Shown one piece after another: positions 25,204 through 34,742 of a DNA stretch of 64,000 nt. The notes under the pieces were generated by a model that saw only the letters and a list, made by a program, of their open reading frames with translations, was not told where the DNA came from and did not search any database. The stretch is taken from assembly GCF_021991875.1 (NCBI RefSeq), contig NZ_JAHLKR010000003.1, forward strand, positions 1 to 64,000, in the 5' to 3' direction. Numbering within the stretch: position 1 is the first letter of the stretch; every line of letters begins with the position of its first letter. The translations under genes and the position numbers were made by a program. This DNA comes from Mycetohabitans sp. B8. GTDB lineage: Bacteria; Pseudomonadota; Gammaproteobacteria; Burkholderiales; Burkholderiaceae.

Positions 25204-27021
25204 ATGTGCGGCATTGTCGGCGCGGTAGCGCAACGTAACATCGTCCCGGTCCTCGTCGAGGGGTTGCGACGTCTCGAATACCGCGGCTACGACTCGTGTG
25301 GCGTGGCCGCCATCGTCGAGGGCGCCGCTCGGCGCGCCCGCAGCGTATCGCGCGTGGCGGACCTCGACCAGCAGATCCGCGACACGCAACTGGCCGGGGA
25401 AACCGGCATCGCGCATACGCGCTGGGCGACGCACGGGGCGCCGGTCACGCACAATGCGCATCCGATCTTCTCACACGACACGATTGCGCTGGTTCACAAC
25501 GGCATCATCGAAAACTATGAAACCCTGCGTGAAGGCTTGCGCGCGAACGGTTACGAGTTCGTGACGCAGACCGATACCGAGGTCATCGCTCACCTCATTT
25601 ACAGCCTTTATCGCGGTGACTTGTTTGCCGCTGTACGCGAAGCGGTGAAGCAACTGCATGGCGCCTACGCGATCGCCGTGTTCTCGAAAGACCAGCCACA
25701 TCGGGTATGCGGCGCGCGCGCCGGCTCGCCGCTGGTGGTCGGGCTGGGCCAACAGGAGAACTTCCTGGCCTCGGATGCGCTCGCGCTGGCGGGCAGCACC
25801 GACCGCTTCATTTTCCTCGAGGAAGGCGACGTGGTCGAATTGACGCTGGACGGCGTGCGCATCGCGGAGCGCGACGGTGGCCTCGTGCAGCGGGAGGTAC
25901 GCACCGTTCACGCGTATGGCGGCGCGGTGGAGCTCGGGCCGTACCGGCACTTTATGCAAAAGGAGATTTTTGAGCAGCCGCGGGCGATCTCCGACACGAT
26001 TGCGCCGACCGACGCATTCGATCCCGAGTTGTTCGGCGCTGGCGCCGGCGACGTATTCAATAGGATCGACAGCCTGCTGATCCTTGCGTGTGGCACCAGC
26101 TACTACTCTGGCTTGACGGCGAAGTACTGGCTCGAATCGGTCGCGAAAATCCCCACACAAGTTGAGATCGCGAGTGAGTATCGCTATCGTGACTCCGTGC
26201 CGAACCCCCGGTCACTGGTCGTGGTGATCTCCCAGTCCGGCGAGACGGCAGACACACTTGCCGCGCTCAAGCATGCGCAGGCGCTCGGGCACTCGCATAC
26301 GCTGGCGATTTGCAACATGGCGACCAGCGCGATGGTGCGGCTCACCGCGCTGCGCTTGCTGACGCACGCAGGCACTGAAATCGGCGTGGCATCGACCAAG
26401 GCGTTCACCACGCAACTCGTCGCCCTATTCGTTCTCGCGGTGACGCTGGGACGGCTACGCGGTCATGTCGACGCGCGTCTTCAGGCGCAGTATCTCAAGC
26501 AGTTGCGGCACCTGCCGGCGGCGCTCAATAGCGTACTCGCACTCGAGCCGCAGATCATCGCGTGGGCAGAGGAATTTTCGCGCAAGGAAAACGCGCTGTT
26601 TCTTGGCAGGGGCATGCATTATCCGATTGCACTCGAAGGCGCGTTGAAGCTGAAGGAAATTTCGTATATCCACGCCGAGGCGTATCCGGCGGGCGAACTC
26701 AAGCATGGGCCGCTCGCGCTGGTGACCGAAGCGATGCCGGTGGTCACCGTCGCACCGAACGATGCCCTGCTGGAAAAACTGAAGTCCAATATCCAAGAAG
26801 TCCGCGCACGGGGTGGCCAACTGTACGTGTTTGCTGACGCGGATACGCGAATCGTCAACGACGAAGGCCTGCATGTAATCCGGATGCCCGAGCATTATGG
26901 GTTGCTGTCGCCGATCCTGCATGTGGTGCCGTTACAATTGCTCGCGTATCACACTGCCTGTGCGCGCGGCACCGACGTGGACAAGCCGCGAAATCTGGCC
27001 AAGTCGGTGACGGTGGAGTGA
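25204..27021 (+). CDS. glmS: glucosamine-6-phosphate synthase
   Basis: The 605-residue product converts fructose-6-phosphate and glutamine to glucosamine-6-phosphate, the first step to UDP-GlcNAc. C2 in [10 protein letters not shown] is the glutaminase nucleophile. RWATHG and NGIIENY are the glutamine-site motifs. Two SIS domains follow (about 285-425 and 455-590), with ACGTSYYSG and SQSGETADT binding the sugar phosphate. It ends in [13 protein letters not shown], the usual C-terminal tail. The length matches the family (about 609). It forms a pair with glmU. Confidence 0.96.
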   Translation: MCGIVGAVAQRNIVPVLVEGLRRLEYRGYDSCGVAAIVEGAARRARSVSRVADLDQQIRDTQLAGETGIAHTRWATHGAPVTHNAHPIFSHDTIALVHNGIIENYETLREGLRANGYEFVTQTDTEVIAHLIYSLYRGDLFAAVREAVKQLHGAYAIAVFSKDQPHRVCGARAGSPLVVGLGQQENFLASDALALAGSTDRFIFLEEGDVVELTLDGVRIAERDGGLVQREVRTVHAYGGAVELGPYRHFMQKEIFEQPRAISDTIAPTDAFDPELFGAGAGDVFNRIDSLLILACGTSYYSGLTAKYWLESVAKIPTQVEIASEYRYRDSVPNPRSLVVVISQSGETADTLAALKHAQALGHSHTLAICNMATSAMVRLTALRLLTHAGTEIGVASTKAFTTQLVALFVLAVTLGRLRGHVDARLQAQYLKQLRHLPAALNSVLALEPQIIAWAEEFSRKENALFLGRGMHYPIALEGALKLKEISYIHAEAYPAGELKHGPLALVTEAMPVVTVAPNDALLEKLKSNIQEVRARGGQLYVFADADTRIVNDEGLHVIRMPEHYGLLSPILHVVPLQLLAYHTACARGTDVDKPRNLAKSVTVE

Positions 27022-27242
27022 TGATGGTGGGGATGGGGGTCACCGGAGCCGGCGCGGCGTGGGTTTGCTGCAATTCGTTAGGTTGAAGCGTACGCTGCTG
27101 TAGCGCGAATCAAACGGCTGTGATCGGTTTCGCACACTGCTAGCGTTTTCGGTGGTGCAGGATAGGGACCGAGGACAGCGCGCGGGCCACATCGTGCGCC
27201 ATCTGGGTCGAGGAGACCCAAGAAAGCAAGATAGGCAAGACG
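27022..27242. other. intergenic after glmS
   Basis: About 220 bases with no gene. A small hairpin TGGGTC-GAGGA-GACCCA lies near 27206-27222, just upstream of the GNAT gene, too short to interpret. Confidence 0.3.
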
Positions 27243-27791
27243 ATGAATGCGCTCATTAAAGACTCGGAACTGGGCTCAGCGATACTGCCGGTCGCGCTGC
27301 GAGCAGCAACGCGTGAGGATTACGGATACTTCTTCCACCTGTACCGGGATGCTCTGAGCGGCTACTTCAAGCAAACACTGGGTTGGGAGGACGATTTCCG
27401 CCGGGCGGCTTTTCGAGTGAGCTACCCGGTTGCGCGGTGCCAGGCCATCGTGCTCGACGGTGTATCGCGAGCAGCGGGGGTACTGTCCACGCAAGTGTGT
27501 GAAGACGGCGAGGTAGAGGTCGCGCTCCTGCTGGTGGATCCGGCATTCCAGAGCCGGGGGACGGGCGCGGCCCTACTGCGCCGCATAGGTGACGCCGCCC
27601 ATCGTGAGGGCCGCGCGGTCAAGCTGCAGACTTTTAAGCTCAACGAGCGCGCCGCGCGGTTCTATCTGCGCCAAGGGTTTAGGATCGTCGCCGAGGATCA
27701 GTATTACCTACACTTCCGGCGTGCGCCATCCGACGCCGCCCCGGCGATCTCTGTCATCCAGACCGCATCCGGTGGCGCGCTGCCGCGTTGA
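27243..27791 (+). CDS. GNAT acetyltransferase
   Basis: The 182-residue product has a GNAT fold (about 17-155): [20 protein letters not shown] carries the acetyl-CoA loop Q/RxxGxG (QSRGTGAA), and [14 protein letters not shown] is the C-terminal motif. The last 20 residues are low-complexity and may come from the decayed dehydrogenase DNA beyond. The substrate is unknown. It faces the adh pseudogene, and its stop is at the start of that remnant, so the end of the gene may have been altered by the same rearrangement. Confidence 0.8.
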   Translation: MNALIKDSELGSAILPVALRAATREDYGYFFHLYRDALSGYFKQTLGWEDDFRRAAFRVSYPVARCQAIVLDGVSRAAGVLSTQVCEDGEVEVALLLVDPAFQSRGTGAALLRRIGDAAHREGRAVKLQTFKLNERAARFYLRQGFRIVAEDQYYLHFRRAPSDAAPAISVIQTASGGALPR

Positions 27792-28171
27792 CGCCTGGCT
27801 CGATGTGGGCCGTGGTCGACGCAGCCGCCGCACGGTCAGCCGAATCGGTGACCGACGCGTCCACGACGCACTTGGCATCGAGCCGTTTTGCCAGTTCGAG
27901 TTTGTCCGGCGTGACATCAACAGCGGCCACATAAAGGCCCATCGCTTGCGCATATTGCAGAGCAACGCGCCCCAATCCGCCGATGCCTAATATTGCCAGT
28001 CATTGGCCTGCACGCGTGTCGGTGACCCGTCTGCCCTTGTAGACGGTGACGCCGGCACACAGAATGGGCGCAATCTCATCGAAGGCGACCGGGCCCGGGA
28101 CCCGGCGTCGGCACCGCGACTTCTTCAATCCGCAGCGGCTCACCGAATGCATGCACGAGCGCGGCCTTCAT
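27792..28171 (-). pseudogene. zinc alcohol dehydrogenase remnant
   Basis: Reading the minus strand from 28171 gives MKAALVHAFGEPLRIEEVAV, the start of an AdhP-type alcohol dehydrogenase. After PTPGPG the frame changes and about 110 residues (including the catalytic zinc ligands) are missing. It resumes at DEIAPILCAGVTVYKG, meets an in-frame TGA, then continues [18 protein letters not shown] and [15 protein letters not shown] (the NAD-binding part) before the match ends. Internal deletion, stop and loss of the C terminus make it nonfunctional. Confidence 0.82.
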
Positions 28172-28258
28172 CGATTGCCCGATGGAACACTCGTGGAAAA
28201 ACGTTCCGTTAGTATTGGCGGCCCAGGCCGACATCGCGGCGCCCCCGGCACGTCACGG

Positions 28259-28513
28259 CTATGACGGCTCGTCGATCTCCTTGCGCTCGCGCCGCGCTTC
28301 GTTGCCGCGTCGCGCCCGCAGCCGCTGCCGGGACAACACCGTGATGACTTGCTGCGTCGTCGCACCGGCCGGGATTTCGTTGCGGATCGTATCGGGTCGC
28401 ATCGGCAGGCCGACGCGCTGCCGGCGCAGTGCCTTAGCAATGGCTCGTCGGCATGGTTGGCCGTAGCAATTCCATTCGTCGCGGATTTTTCCGCAGTAAC
28501 GGCATTCGTCCAT
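28259..28513 (-). CDS. small Cys-containing ORF, hypothetical
   Basis: The 84-residue frame starts MDECRYCGKIRDEWNCYGQPCRR: four cysteines (C4, C7, C16, C21) in a CxxC-x8-C-x4-C arrangement that could hold a zinc, followed by a basic helix (AIAKALRRQR) and an Arg/Glu-rich tail. No family is recognised and no strong Shine-Dalgarno is visible upstream, so the call is tentative. It lies in the decayed zone between the adh pseudogene and the fused ABC/response-regulator gene. Confidence 0.4.
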   Translation of the reverse strand: MDECRYCGKIRDEWNCYGQPCRRAIAKALRRQRVGLPMRPDTIRNEIPAGATTQQVITVLSRQRLRARRGNEARRERKEIDEPS

Positions 28514-28742
28514 ATAAATAGTCTACTGCCAAACCTGCCGATAGCGTTTGCGCGCGTCGTGGTATGGGCTTCGGTCCGTCTGTCGACGTATATCGCATAA
28601 ATTGCAATGATCTGCCCGTCATTACCCGACACCGGCGTCGCCGTCGCGCCACGGCCCGCATTCTTAACCCATCGACAGTCACGGCCGTCAGCGGTACGGA
28701 ACTTGCGATGGCGCCGTCACGCGCCAAATCGAACCGGCTTCT

Positions 28743-29672
28743 ATGACTTCGTCCGCTTTTGTAGGTACGGCCCGCGTTGGCGGGTTGCGCGCCCGGATCG
28801 TCACCGACCTGTGGCATGCCATCTGGCGCCACAGGATGCGCGTGCTGGCCGCCGTATCGTTGCTACTGCTCGCCAAAGCGGCTGCGGTGGCGGTCCCGCT
28901 GCTGCTCAAGGATATCGTCGATGCGCTGAGCAACGTCACGAGCCGGCCGACCGCGATGCCTATCCTGCCGTCACTGGCGACGCGGCGACGCTGCGGCGCT
29001 TCATCTGGCAATTGTGCCGTACCGGCATTGAGCCACGACAACGATGCACGCGTGTCGATTTGCACGCCAGATCTTGAGACGCCGGAGTTGTCATGGCTGG
29101 ATCTGGAGTCACTCCAGGCCGTGCTCGAGGAGCAGCATGGGTACATTTTGCGCAGCCGAGACGATGCCGGTTCCACGATCCCCATCACGTTGCCACTGCG
29201 GGCCGTCGCAGAGTTGCCCGCCGCTGACGGCCTCGCGCCGCAACCGCTGCAGGCGCTCGGCGCCGCGCGACTGGCCGGCGTACGCGTGGCCTGTGTGGAT
29301 GATCACGAGGAGGCGCGCGACGCGCTGTCCGCGCTGCTCAACAGCGCCGGAGCGCAGGTCGCGGCGTTCAAATCCGGCCAGGCGCTGCTGGACTACCTCA
29401 GGCACACGCGGCGCGACGGCTGGCCGGCCGTGATGGTCTGCGACATCGACCTGGGCGAGGAAAGTGGATATTCGATGATGGCCCGCGTTAGGCAGCTCGA
29501 GGCGGCGCGTCCAGACGACGCCGCGCGTCGGATCGAAGCGATCGCGCTGTCCGGCTACTCAAGCGAGCATGAGCGGGCGCGTGCCGTCGAAGCCGGTTTT
29601 CGCGGCTATCTGACCAAGCCGGTCAAGGCGGTCGATTTGATTGCCGCACTCAGCGCATTAGCCACTCATTAA
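28743..29672 (+). pseudogene. chimera: ABC exporter start fused to kinase-receiver end
   Basis: The 309-residue frame joins unrelated parts. Residues about 20-66 look like the first membrane helix of an Atm1-type ABC transporter (WRHRMRVLAAVSLLLLAKAAAVAVPLLLKDIVDALS). From about 67 to 110 it matches nothing. Residues about 120-160 resemble the end of a histidine-kinase ATPase domain (a GxTxxITLPL-like ending), and 178-305 form a complete receiver domain with VDDHEEAR, phosphoacceptor Asp in MVCDIDLGEESG and lysine in LTKPVKA. Neither source protein is complete. Deletion between two genes is the simplest origin. The intact receiver might still be expressed. Confidence 0.7.
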
Positions 29673-29682
29673 GGAGAAACTT

Positions 29683-30210
29683 ATGAGCTTGACGCCCCCC
29701 AGCATGCTAGGGAACCTATCCACCCCGCGCCGCACCGGTAGTCTGTATGCCGACCGCAGCGCGGCCAGCGCCGCGATCGAGATGTTGCTGCCGACGCTGT
29801 CGGCGGCGCTGCACAACACAGTCGTCGGCGACAGTGGGTGCTTGCATATCGTCGTGATGGATCCGGCACTCGGTCCTGGCGACACGTGCTTCGAGGACGC
29901 GATCCTGTACGAGCATTCGATGCCGGACCCGGCGCAGTGGGACGCCGACTACCGCGCGTATGCGCGAGCCAAAGCGCGGCTGTCGTGGGAACACGGCATG
30001 GACAGCCGGCTGGTTCAGTCCAGCCAGCCGCACCGTTTGCGCCGCGGCGATACAAACTTGTGGGGCAGCGTGGCTCAACACGGCATCGTGGTGGGCGTCT
30101 CGGGGGCCCAACCGTGGTTCGACGAAGCGCTGGCCGGATGTGTCGCGCATTGCCTGCGCGCTATCGCGCGGCACCGCGCTGAAGCAGCGGCGGGCACACT
30201 AGCGCTGTAA
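29683..30210 (+). CDS. conserved-looking protein, unknown function
   Basis: The 175-residue product follows the fusion gene by ten bases and has its own AAGGAG Shine-Dalgarno. It has no signal peptide or membrane segment. The central part (DAILYEHSM, DADYRAYARAKARLSWEHGMDSRLV, then GDTNLWGSVAQHGIVVGVSGAQPWFDEAL) has the glycine-rich turns and Trp/Tyr distribution of a folded enzyme-like or cofactor-binding domain, somewhat like GlcG/HbpS small-molecule-binding proteins. I cannot assign it. Co-transcription with the receiver suggests it was part of that signalling operon. Confidence 0.6.
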   Translation: MSLTPPSMLGNLSTPRRTGSLYADRSAASAAIEMLLPTLSAALHNTVVGDSGCLHIVVMDPALGPGDTCFEDAILYEHSMPDPAQWDADYRAYARAKARLSWEHGMDSRLVQSSQPHRLRRGDTNLWGSVAQHGIVVGVSGAQPWFDEALAGCVAHCLRAIARHRAEAAAGTLAL

Positions 30211-30437
30211 TCGCCGCAGCAAGGGCTGCACCACGCATCCTGCCGTACCGCACCTGGGCGTTTTTGCCAGAGCCATTATAAAAATGGGTGTCGGGTCGGA
30301 CCGGCGACCTATCTGAAATGGCGGTTTTGCAAGCTTGATCGTCTGTGGCCGCTCTTAGTAGGGCCGGGCACGCTGTTCGCTCAACAGGAGCCAGAACGTT
30401 TGTCTCGACAACCGTCTGACTGACTGAAGGAGCGAAC

Positions 30438-31187
30438 TTGGCACACACTGCAGACTTATCCAACCCGGTTCTCGCCGGCAAGACAGCGTTGATCACCGGA
30501 GGCGCCCGTGGCCTCGGCGCGGCGATATGCGAGGAGCTGGCACGCGCCGGCGTCAACATCGTCGTGGCCGACCTTCACGAGGACTCGGCGCGTGAAACTG
30601 CGGACAAGTTAGGCCGGTACGGCGTCAAGGTCGCGTGGCAACGGATCGACGTCAGCGACGAGGCGTCGGTGCAACAGGCGATGCACGCGATACGCGAGTC
30701 GGTGGGCGAACTCGATGTGGTCGTCAACAACGCGGCAATCGATGTGACGGCCGCAATCGAGGAAGTCGACGTCGCCACATGGCAGCGCGTGCTGATGACG
30801 AACTTGTTCGGCCCCTATTTGATATGCCGGGCGGTGGTGCCGATGATGAAGGCTCGAGGCGACGGCCATATCGTCAATATCGCATCGACCGCTTCAAAGC
30901 GCGCATGGCCGAACGCTTCCGCGTACCACGCGACCAAGTGGGGGCTGCTGGGCTTCTCGCATGCAATGCATGCAGAGTTGCGCTCGGCGGGGGTGCGCGT
31001 GTCGGCCATTGTGGCCGGCGGCATGCGCACACCGTTCCTGCTGGACCGATTCCCTGATATCGACGTCGACACCCTGCAGCCACCCCAAAACGTGGCCGCG
31101 GCCGTACGGTTCGTGTTGACGCAGCCGCCCGGCACGGTGATCCCTGAAGTGATGGTGCTGCCGATGAAGGAGACGTCATGGCCGTGA
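30438..31187 (+). CDS. SDR-family oxidoreductase
   Basis: The 249-residue product is a classical short-chain dehydrogenase: TGGARGLGAAI (about 20-30) binds NAD(P), NNAAI (about 97-101) is conserved, and the catalytic Ser-Tyr-Lys is in IASTASKRAWPNASAYHATKWG. The start is TTG with GAAGGAG upstream. It leads the rightward glycan operon and overlaps the next gene by ten bases, so it probably modifies a sugar or nucleotide sugar rather than a fatty-acyl chain, though a 3-oxoacyl reductase role cannot be excluded. Confidence 0.82.
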   Translation: MAHTADLSNPVLAGKTALITGGARGLGAAICEELARAGVNIVVADLHEDSARETADKLGRYGVKVAWQRIDVSDEASVQQAMHAIRESVGELDVVVNNAAIDVTAAIEEVDVATWQRVLMTNLFGPYLICRAVVPMMKARGDGHIVNIASTASKRAWPNASAYHATKWGLLGFSHAMHAELRSAGVRVSAIVAGGMRTPFLLDRFPDIDVDTLQPPQNVAAAVRFVLTQPPGTVIPEVMVLPMKETSWP

Positions 31188-31798
31188 CGCGCGGAGCCAG
31201 TCGCGGCGCGGTATTGTTGGACAAGGACGGCACACTGCTGAAGAATGTGCCCTACAACGTCGACCCAGCACGCATAGTGCTGGCGCCGGGCGCCGCACAA
31301 GCACTGTGCCGGCTTGGCGCACTGGGCATGCCACTCGCGGTGGTGTCGAATCAACCTGGTGTAGCGCTTGGCTGTTTTCCCGAGGTGGCGCTGTGCGCCG
31401 TGCGTGAGCGGCTTGGCGCGCTGTTTCGCGAGCACGGTGCAGTGCTGGCGGGGTTCTTCTATTGCCCGCACCATCCGAAGGGGGCGGTGGCGCACTATGC
31501 GATCGAATGTGATTGCCGCAAGCCGCGATCGGCGTTGCTGACGCAGGCCCTTGCGTTTTTGGGCGTCACGCCGCAGCACAGCTGGATGGTCGGAGACATT
31601 CTCGACGATATCGAAGCGGGTCGTCGCGCAGGTTGTCGCACGATCCTGGTCGATTGCGGCAACGAAACCGAATGGCGGCACGGCCCACAGCGTGAGCCGG
31701 ACTTCGTGGTCGAGCGGCTCGACGCCGCGGCCCAGATCATCGCCGCACGGTGCAACGGCACACCCGCCGAGAGGATCGGACAGGAGGCGGCAACATGA
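31178..31798 (+). CDS. HAD phosphatase, GmhB-like
   Basis: The 206-residue product is a HAD-superfamily IIIA phosphatase of histidinol-phosphatase/GmhB type: LLDKDGTLL with D15 and D17, VVSNQPGVALG as motif II, the zinc-loop CPHHP…ECDCRKP with cysteines and histidine of the GmhB pattern, and MVGDILDDIEAG as motif III/IV. GmhB removes a phosphate from heptose-1,7-bisphosphate on the way to ADP- or GDP-heptose. Next to GT9 heptosyltransferase-like genes, a heptose donor is plausible but not proven. It is embedded in a chain of overlapping genes. Confidence 0.8.
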   Translation: MAVTRGASRGAVLLDKDGTLLKNVPYNVDPARIVLAPGAAQALCRLGALGMPLAVVSNQPGVALGCFPEVALCAVRERLGALFREHGAVLAGFFYCPHHPKGAVAHYAIECDCRKPRSALLTQALAFLGVTPQHSWMVGDILDDIEAGRRAGCRTILVDCGNETEWRHGPQREPDFVVERLDAAAQIIAARCNGTPAERIGQEAAT

Positions 31799-32985
31799 GC
31801 ACAGGCTGGAGCAACGCGCGGCGCATTCTGTGTGTCCGGCTTGACAACATGGGCGATGTGCTGATGACCACGCCTGCGCTGCGTGCGCTCAAAGGCGAGG
31901 ACGGCCGTCGCCATCTGACGTTGCTCACCTCCAGTGTTGGCACCGCGCTGGATGGGCATCTGCCCATGGTCGACCAGGTGTGGGGATACGATGCACCGTG
32001 GGTCAAGAACCCGAACGCGTCGTCGGACGCAGCGCCGGACTTGGCGATGATTGAGCGGCTGAAGGCCGGCCGGTTCGATGCCGCGGTCATCTTCACGGTC
32101 TACAGCCAAAGCCCGTTGCCGGCAGCAATGATGTGCTGGCTGGCGGGTATCCCGCTGCGCTTGGCGCACTGCCGCGAGAATCCGTACCGCTTGTTGACCG
32201 ACCGCGTCGTGGAAACCGAGCCGCACCAGCGCGTTCGCCACGAAGTGGTCCGGCAACTCGAACTGGTCCGCTCGATCGGTGCGACGACAACCCATTGGCA
32301 AATGGAATTTGCCTGCAATGAACAAGATCGACGGTCATTGCAGTGTCGGCTGCAGGCCGCTCTGCGCCGGCAAGGCGCGCCGTTCACGCAGCCTGGCCTC
32401 GGGCGCTGGCTGGTGGTTCACCCTGGGGCCAGCGCGCCGTCGCGGCGGTGGCCTGCGGAGCGCTTCGGCGAAGTGGCCGCGCAACTTGCACCGCAGTTCG
32501 ACGCGGTTGCGGTGACCGGCAGCGCGGCGGAATCTGCGTTAGTCGACTCGGTATGCGCACGTGCCGGCAAGCGCGCGGTGCCGCTGGCCGGCCGGTTGTC
32601 GCTGGGCGAGATGGGCGCGTTGATCGGCGCAGCGGATGTGCTGATCACCAACAACAGTGGGCCGGCGCATCTTGCTGCCGCCGTCGGCACGCCAGTCGTC
32701 GATCTTTATGCATTAACCAACCCGCAACATACGCCATGGCGCGTGCCACACCGCGTATTGTCTGCCGACGTTCCGTGCAAATACTGCTACCGCAGCGAGT
32801 GCAGCGAACCGGGACACCCGTGCCTGACTGGCGTGGGGATCGACGAGGTCGTCGCGGCTGCGCGCAGCTTACTGGACGGACACGATGCTGCCCAGGCCGA
32901 GCGCTGGGCCACACATCGTTGGCAACTGGGCAGCCCGTCTGCTGCCAACGTCATTCCAATCGCAACCGCGATAGCGAGGGCCTGA
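31795..32985 (+). CDS. GT9 heptosyltransferase-like enzyme
   Basis: The 396-residue protein is a family 9 glycosyltransferase of GT-B fold, as in LPS heptosyltransferases. Features: ILCVRLDNMGDVLMTTPALRAL (about 11-32), VVHPGASAPSRRWPAERF (donor-side start), VTGSAAE, and NNSGPAHLAAAVGTPVVDLY, the GT9 hallmark. The C-terminal cysteine cluster (CKYCYRSEC) is found in many GT9 enzymes. ATG at 31795 has GGAGGCGG before it and overlaps the previous stop. It is one of two GT9 genes in the locus. Confidence 0.88.
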   Translation: MSTGWSNARRILCVRLDNMGDVLMTTPALRALKGEDGRRHLTLLTSSVGTALDGHLPMVDQVWGYDAPWVKNPNASSDAAPDLAMIERLKAGRFDAAVIFTVYSQSPLPAAMMCWLAGIPLRLAHCRENPYRLLTDRVVETEPHQRVRHEVVRQLELVRSIGATTTHWQMEFACNEQDRRSLQCRLQAALRRQGAPFTQPGLGRWLVVHPGASAPSRRWPAERFGEVAAQLAPQFDAVAVTGSAAESALVDSVCARAGKRAVPLAGRLSLGEMGALIGAADVLITNNSGPAHLAAAVGTPVVDLYALTNPQHTPWRVPHRVLSADVPCKYCYRSECSEPGHPCLTGVGIDEVVAAARSLLDGHDAAQAERWATHRWQLGSPSAANVIPIATAIARA

Positions 32986-32987
32986 CT

Positions 32988-34742
32988 ATGCCAGACACCC
33001 ATACTCCACTTTATACCCTGGGGATCAATGCCGCATTTCACGACAGCGCCGCGTGCCTGGTGCGCGACGGCGTAGTGGTCGCCGCCGCCGAGGAGGAGCG
33101 CCTCACGCACATTAAGCATGGCAAGCGGCCGTTGCCGTTTTCGACGTGGGAATTGCCGTATCATGCGATCGACTACTGCCTATCGGAAGCGGGCATCGTA
33201 CTGCGCGACGTACACCACGTCGCGTATTCCTATGACCCTTGGCTGCAGATCGATCGCGGGCAACAAGAGCCGGTGTTCACGTTGCCCTTGTCCCCGTCCG
33301 CCCATCGCAAGGTAAGTGGACACGTATCGCCGTGGGACCCGCTGTTCCTATCCTACATTGTCAACGCGCCGCGGCAACTAGCCGACGGGGTGCCGCACCA
33401 TTTGCAGAAGCGCTGGCGCGGCGTGACGTCGGATGGACCCTTCGAATGGCATTTTGTCGAACACCATTTGTCACACGAGGCGAGTGCGTTCCTGGCTGCA
33501 CCGTTGCAGCGCTGTGCGGTGCTAACAATGGATGGCCGGGGCGAAAAAGCCACCACCAGCTACGGCGTGTTCGACGGACACCAGTATCGACGCATCAAAC
33601 AGGTCAATCTGCCCCATTCGCTGGGATTACTTTACGAGCGCGTGACGCGCTATCTCGGCTTCCTGCACTCATCGGACGAGTACAAGGTGATGGCGCTCGC
33701 GTCGTTCGGCAAACCGACCTATATGGACGCGATGCGCCGCCTCGTGCGCTATGTCGACAATGGCGACTACGAAGTCGAGAGTATTGACCTCGTCTCGCTG
33801 TTCGGACCAGCTCGCGAGCGCGGCGGCCCGCTCGAGCAGCGGCACTATGACATCGCCCATTCGCTGCAGACAATGCTAGAAGAAGTCGTGCTGCGCATGG
33901 TGCAGTGGCTCGCGCGCACCACGGGCGAAAAGCAGCTTGCGATGGCAGGCGGTGTGGCGCTCAATTGTGTCATGAATGCCAAGGTCCGCGACAGCGGGTA
34001 CTTCGACGACGTATGGGTCCAGCCTGCCGCGGGCGATGCCGGCACGGCGTTGGGCGCCGCGTTGTGGACGGATTTCCAGCAGCGCGGCGTGCGCGGCGGC
34101 AAAGCGATGGACCACGCGTACCTCGGTCCGGCGTACGACGAGGCGACCATCCAGGCATTGCTAGAGGAGGCGCAACTACCCTACCGACGGCTGAACGATG
34201 TGGCAGCCGAAACCGCCGCGTTGCTGGCCGACAACCGGATCATCGGATGGTTCCAGGGACGTATGGAGTTTGGTCCGCGTGCGTTGGGCGGCCGCTCAAT
34301 CCTGGCCTCGCCGATCGACCCCGGTATGCAGCAGCGCCTGAATCGCATCAAGGATCGAGAGGATTTCCGTCCGGTGGCGCCCGCTGTACTGGAGGAAAAA
34401 GCGCATGAATGGTTCACTGCACGCAAGCCAGGTCGGCTGCGTGCCCCGTTCATGCTGTTCGTGTGCGACGTGGCGCCTGGCCGGGAAGAGGCGATTCCGG
34501 CAGTACGCCACGTCGATGGCACCGCGCGGGTACAAACGGTCAACGCCGATCAGCACCCGCTCTATCACAAGCTGCTGACAGCGTTTGACCGGTTGACCGA
34601 TGTGCCGGTGTTAGTGAACACGTCGTTCAATACGCGCGGCAAGCCGATCGTGTGCTCGCCACGCGATGCGCTAGAGTGCTTCTGGACCTCGCCACTTGAC
34701 GCGCTGGTGATCGGCCCGTTTCTGTTGGAGAAACACCGATGA
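32988..34742 (+). CDS. sugar O-carbamoyltransferase (NodU/CmcH/TobZ family)
   Basis: The 584-residue protein has the two-domain architecture of O-carbamoyltransferases: an N-terminal Kae1/actin-like domain (LGINAAFHDSAACLV, EEERLTHIKHGKRPLP, VEHHLSHEASAF with the metal histidines, MDGRGE) and a C-terminal YrdC-like domain (FQGRMEFGPRALGGRSILA, NRIKDREDFRPVAPAVL, VNTSFNTRGKPIVCSP). These enzymes use carbamoyl phosphate and ATP to carbamoylate a sugar hydroxyl, as in Nod factors or antibiotics. Here the neighbours are glycosyltransferases, so the target is likely a surface or secreted glycan. The frame is intact. The longer frame upstream overlaps the GT9 gene and is rejected. Confidence 0.9.
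   Translation: MPDTHTPLYTLGINAAFHDSAACLVRDGVVVAAAEEERLTHIKHGKRPLPFSTWELPYHAIDYCLSEAGIVLRDVHHVAYSYDPWLQIDRGQQEPVFTLPLSPSAHRKVSGHVSPWDPLFLSYIVNAPRQLADGVPHHLQKRWRGVTSDGPFEWHFVEHHLSHEASAFLAAPLQRCAVLTMDGRGEKATTSYGVFDGHQYRRIKQVNLPHSLGLLYERVTRYLGFLHSSDEYKVMALASFGKPTYMDAMRRLVRYVDNGDYEVESIDLVSLFGPARERGGPLEQRHYDIAHSLQTMLEEVVLRMVQWLARTTGEKQLAMAGGVALNCVMNAKVRDSGYFDDVWVQPAAGDAGTALGAALWTDFQQRGVRGGKAMDHAYLGPAYDEATIQALLEEAQLPYRRLNDVAAETAALLADNRIIGWFQGRMEFGPRALGGRSILASPIDPGMQQRLNRIKDREDFRPVAPAVLEEKAHEWFTARKPGRLRAPFMLFVCDVAPGREEAIPAVRHVDGTARVQTVNADQHPLYHKLLTAFDRLTDVPVLVNTSFNTRGKPIVCSPRDALECFWTSPLDALVIGPFLLEKHR

Noticed and set aside
32343-32987. Extension of the carbamoyltransferase frame upstream of 32988
   Set aside because: It overlaps the GT9 gene, the translation has no family match, and ATG 32988 gives the typical N terminus LGINAAFHDSA.
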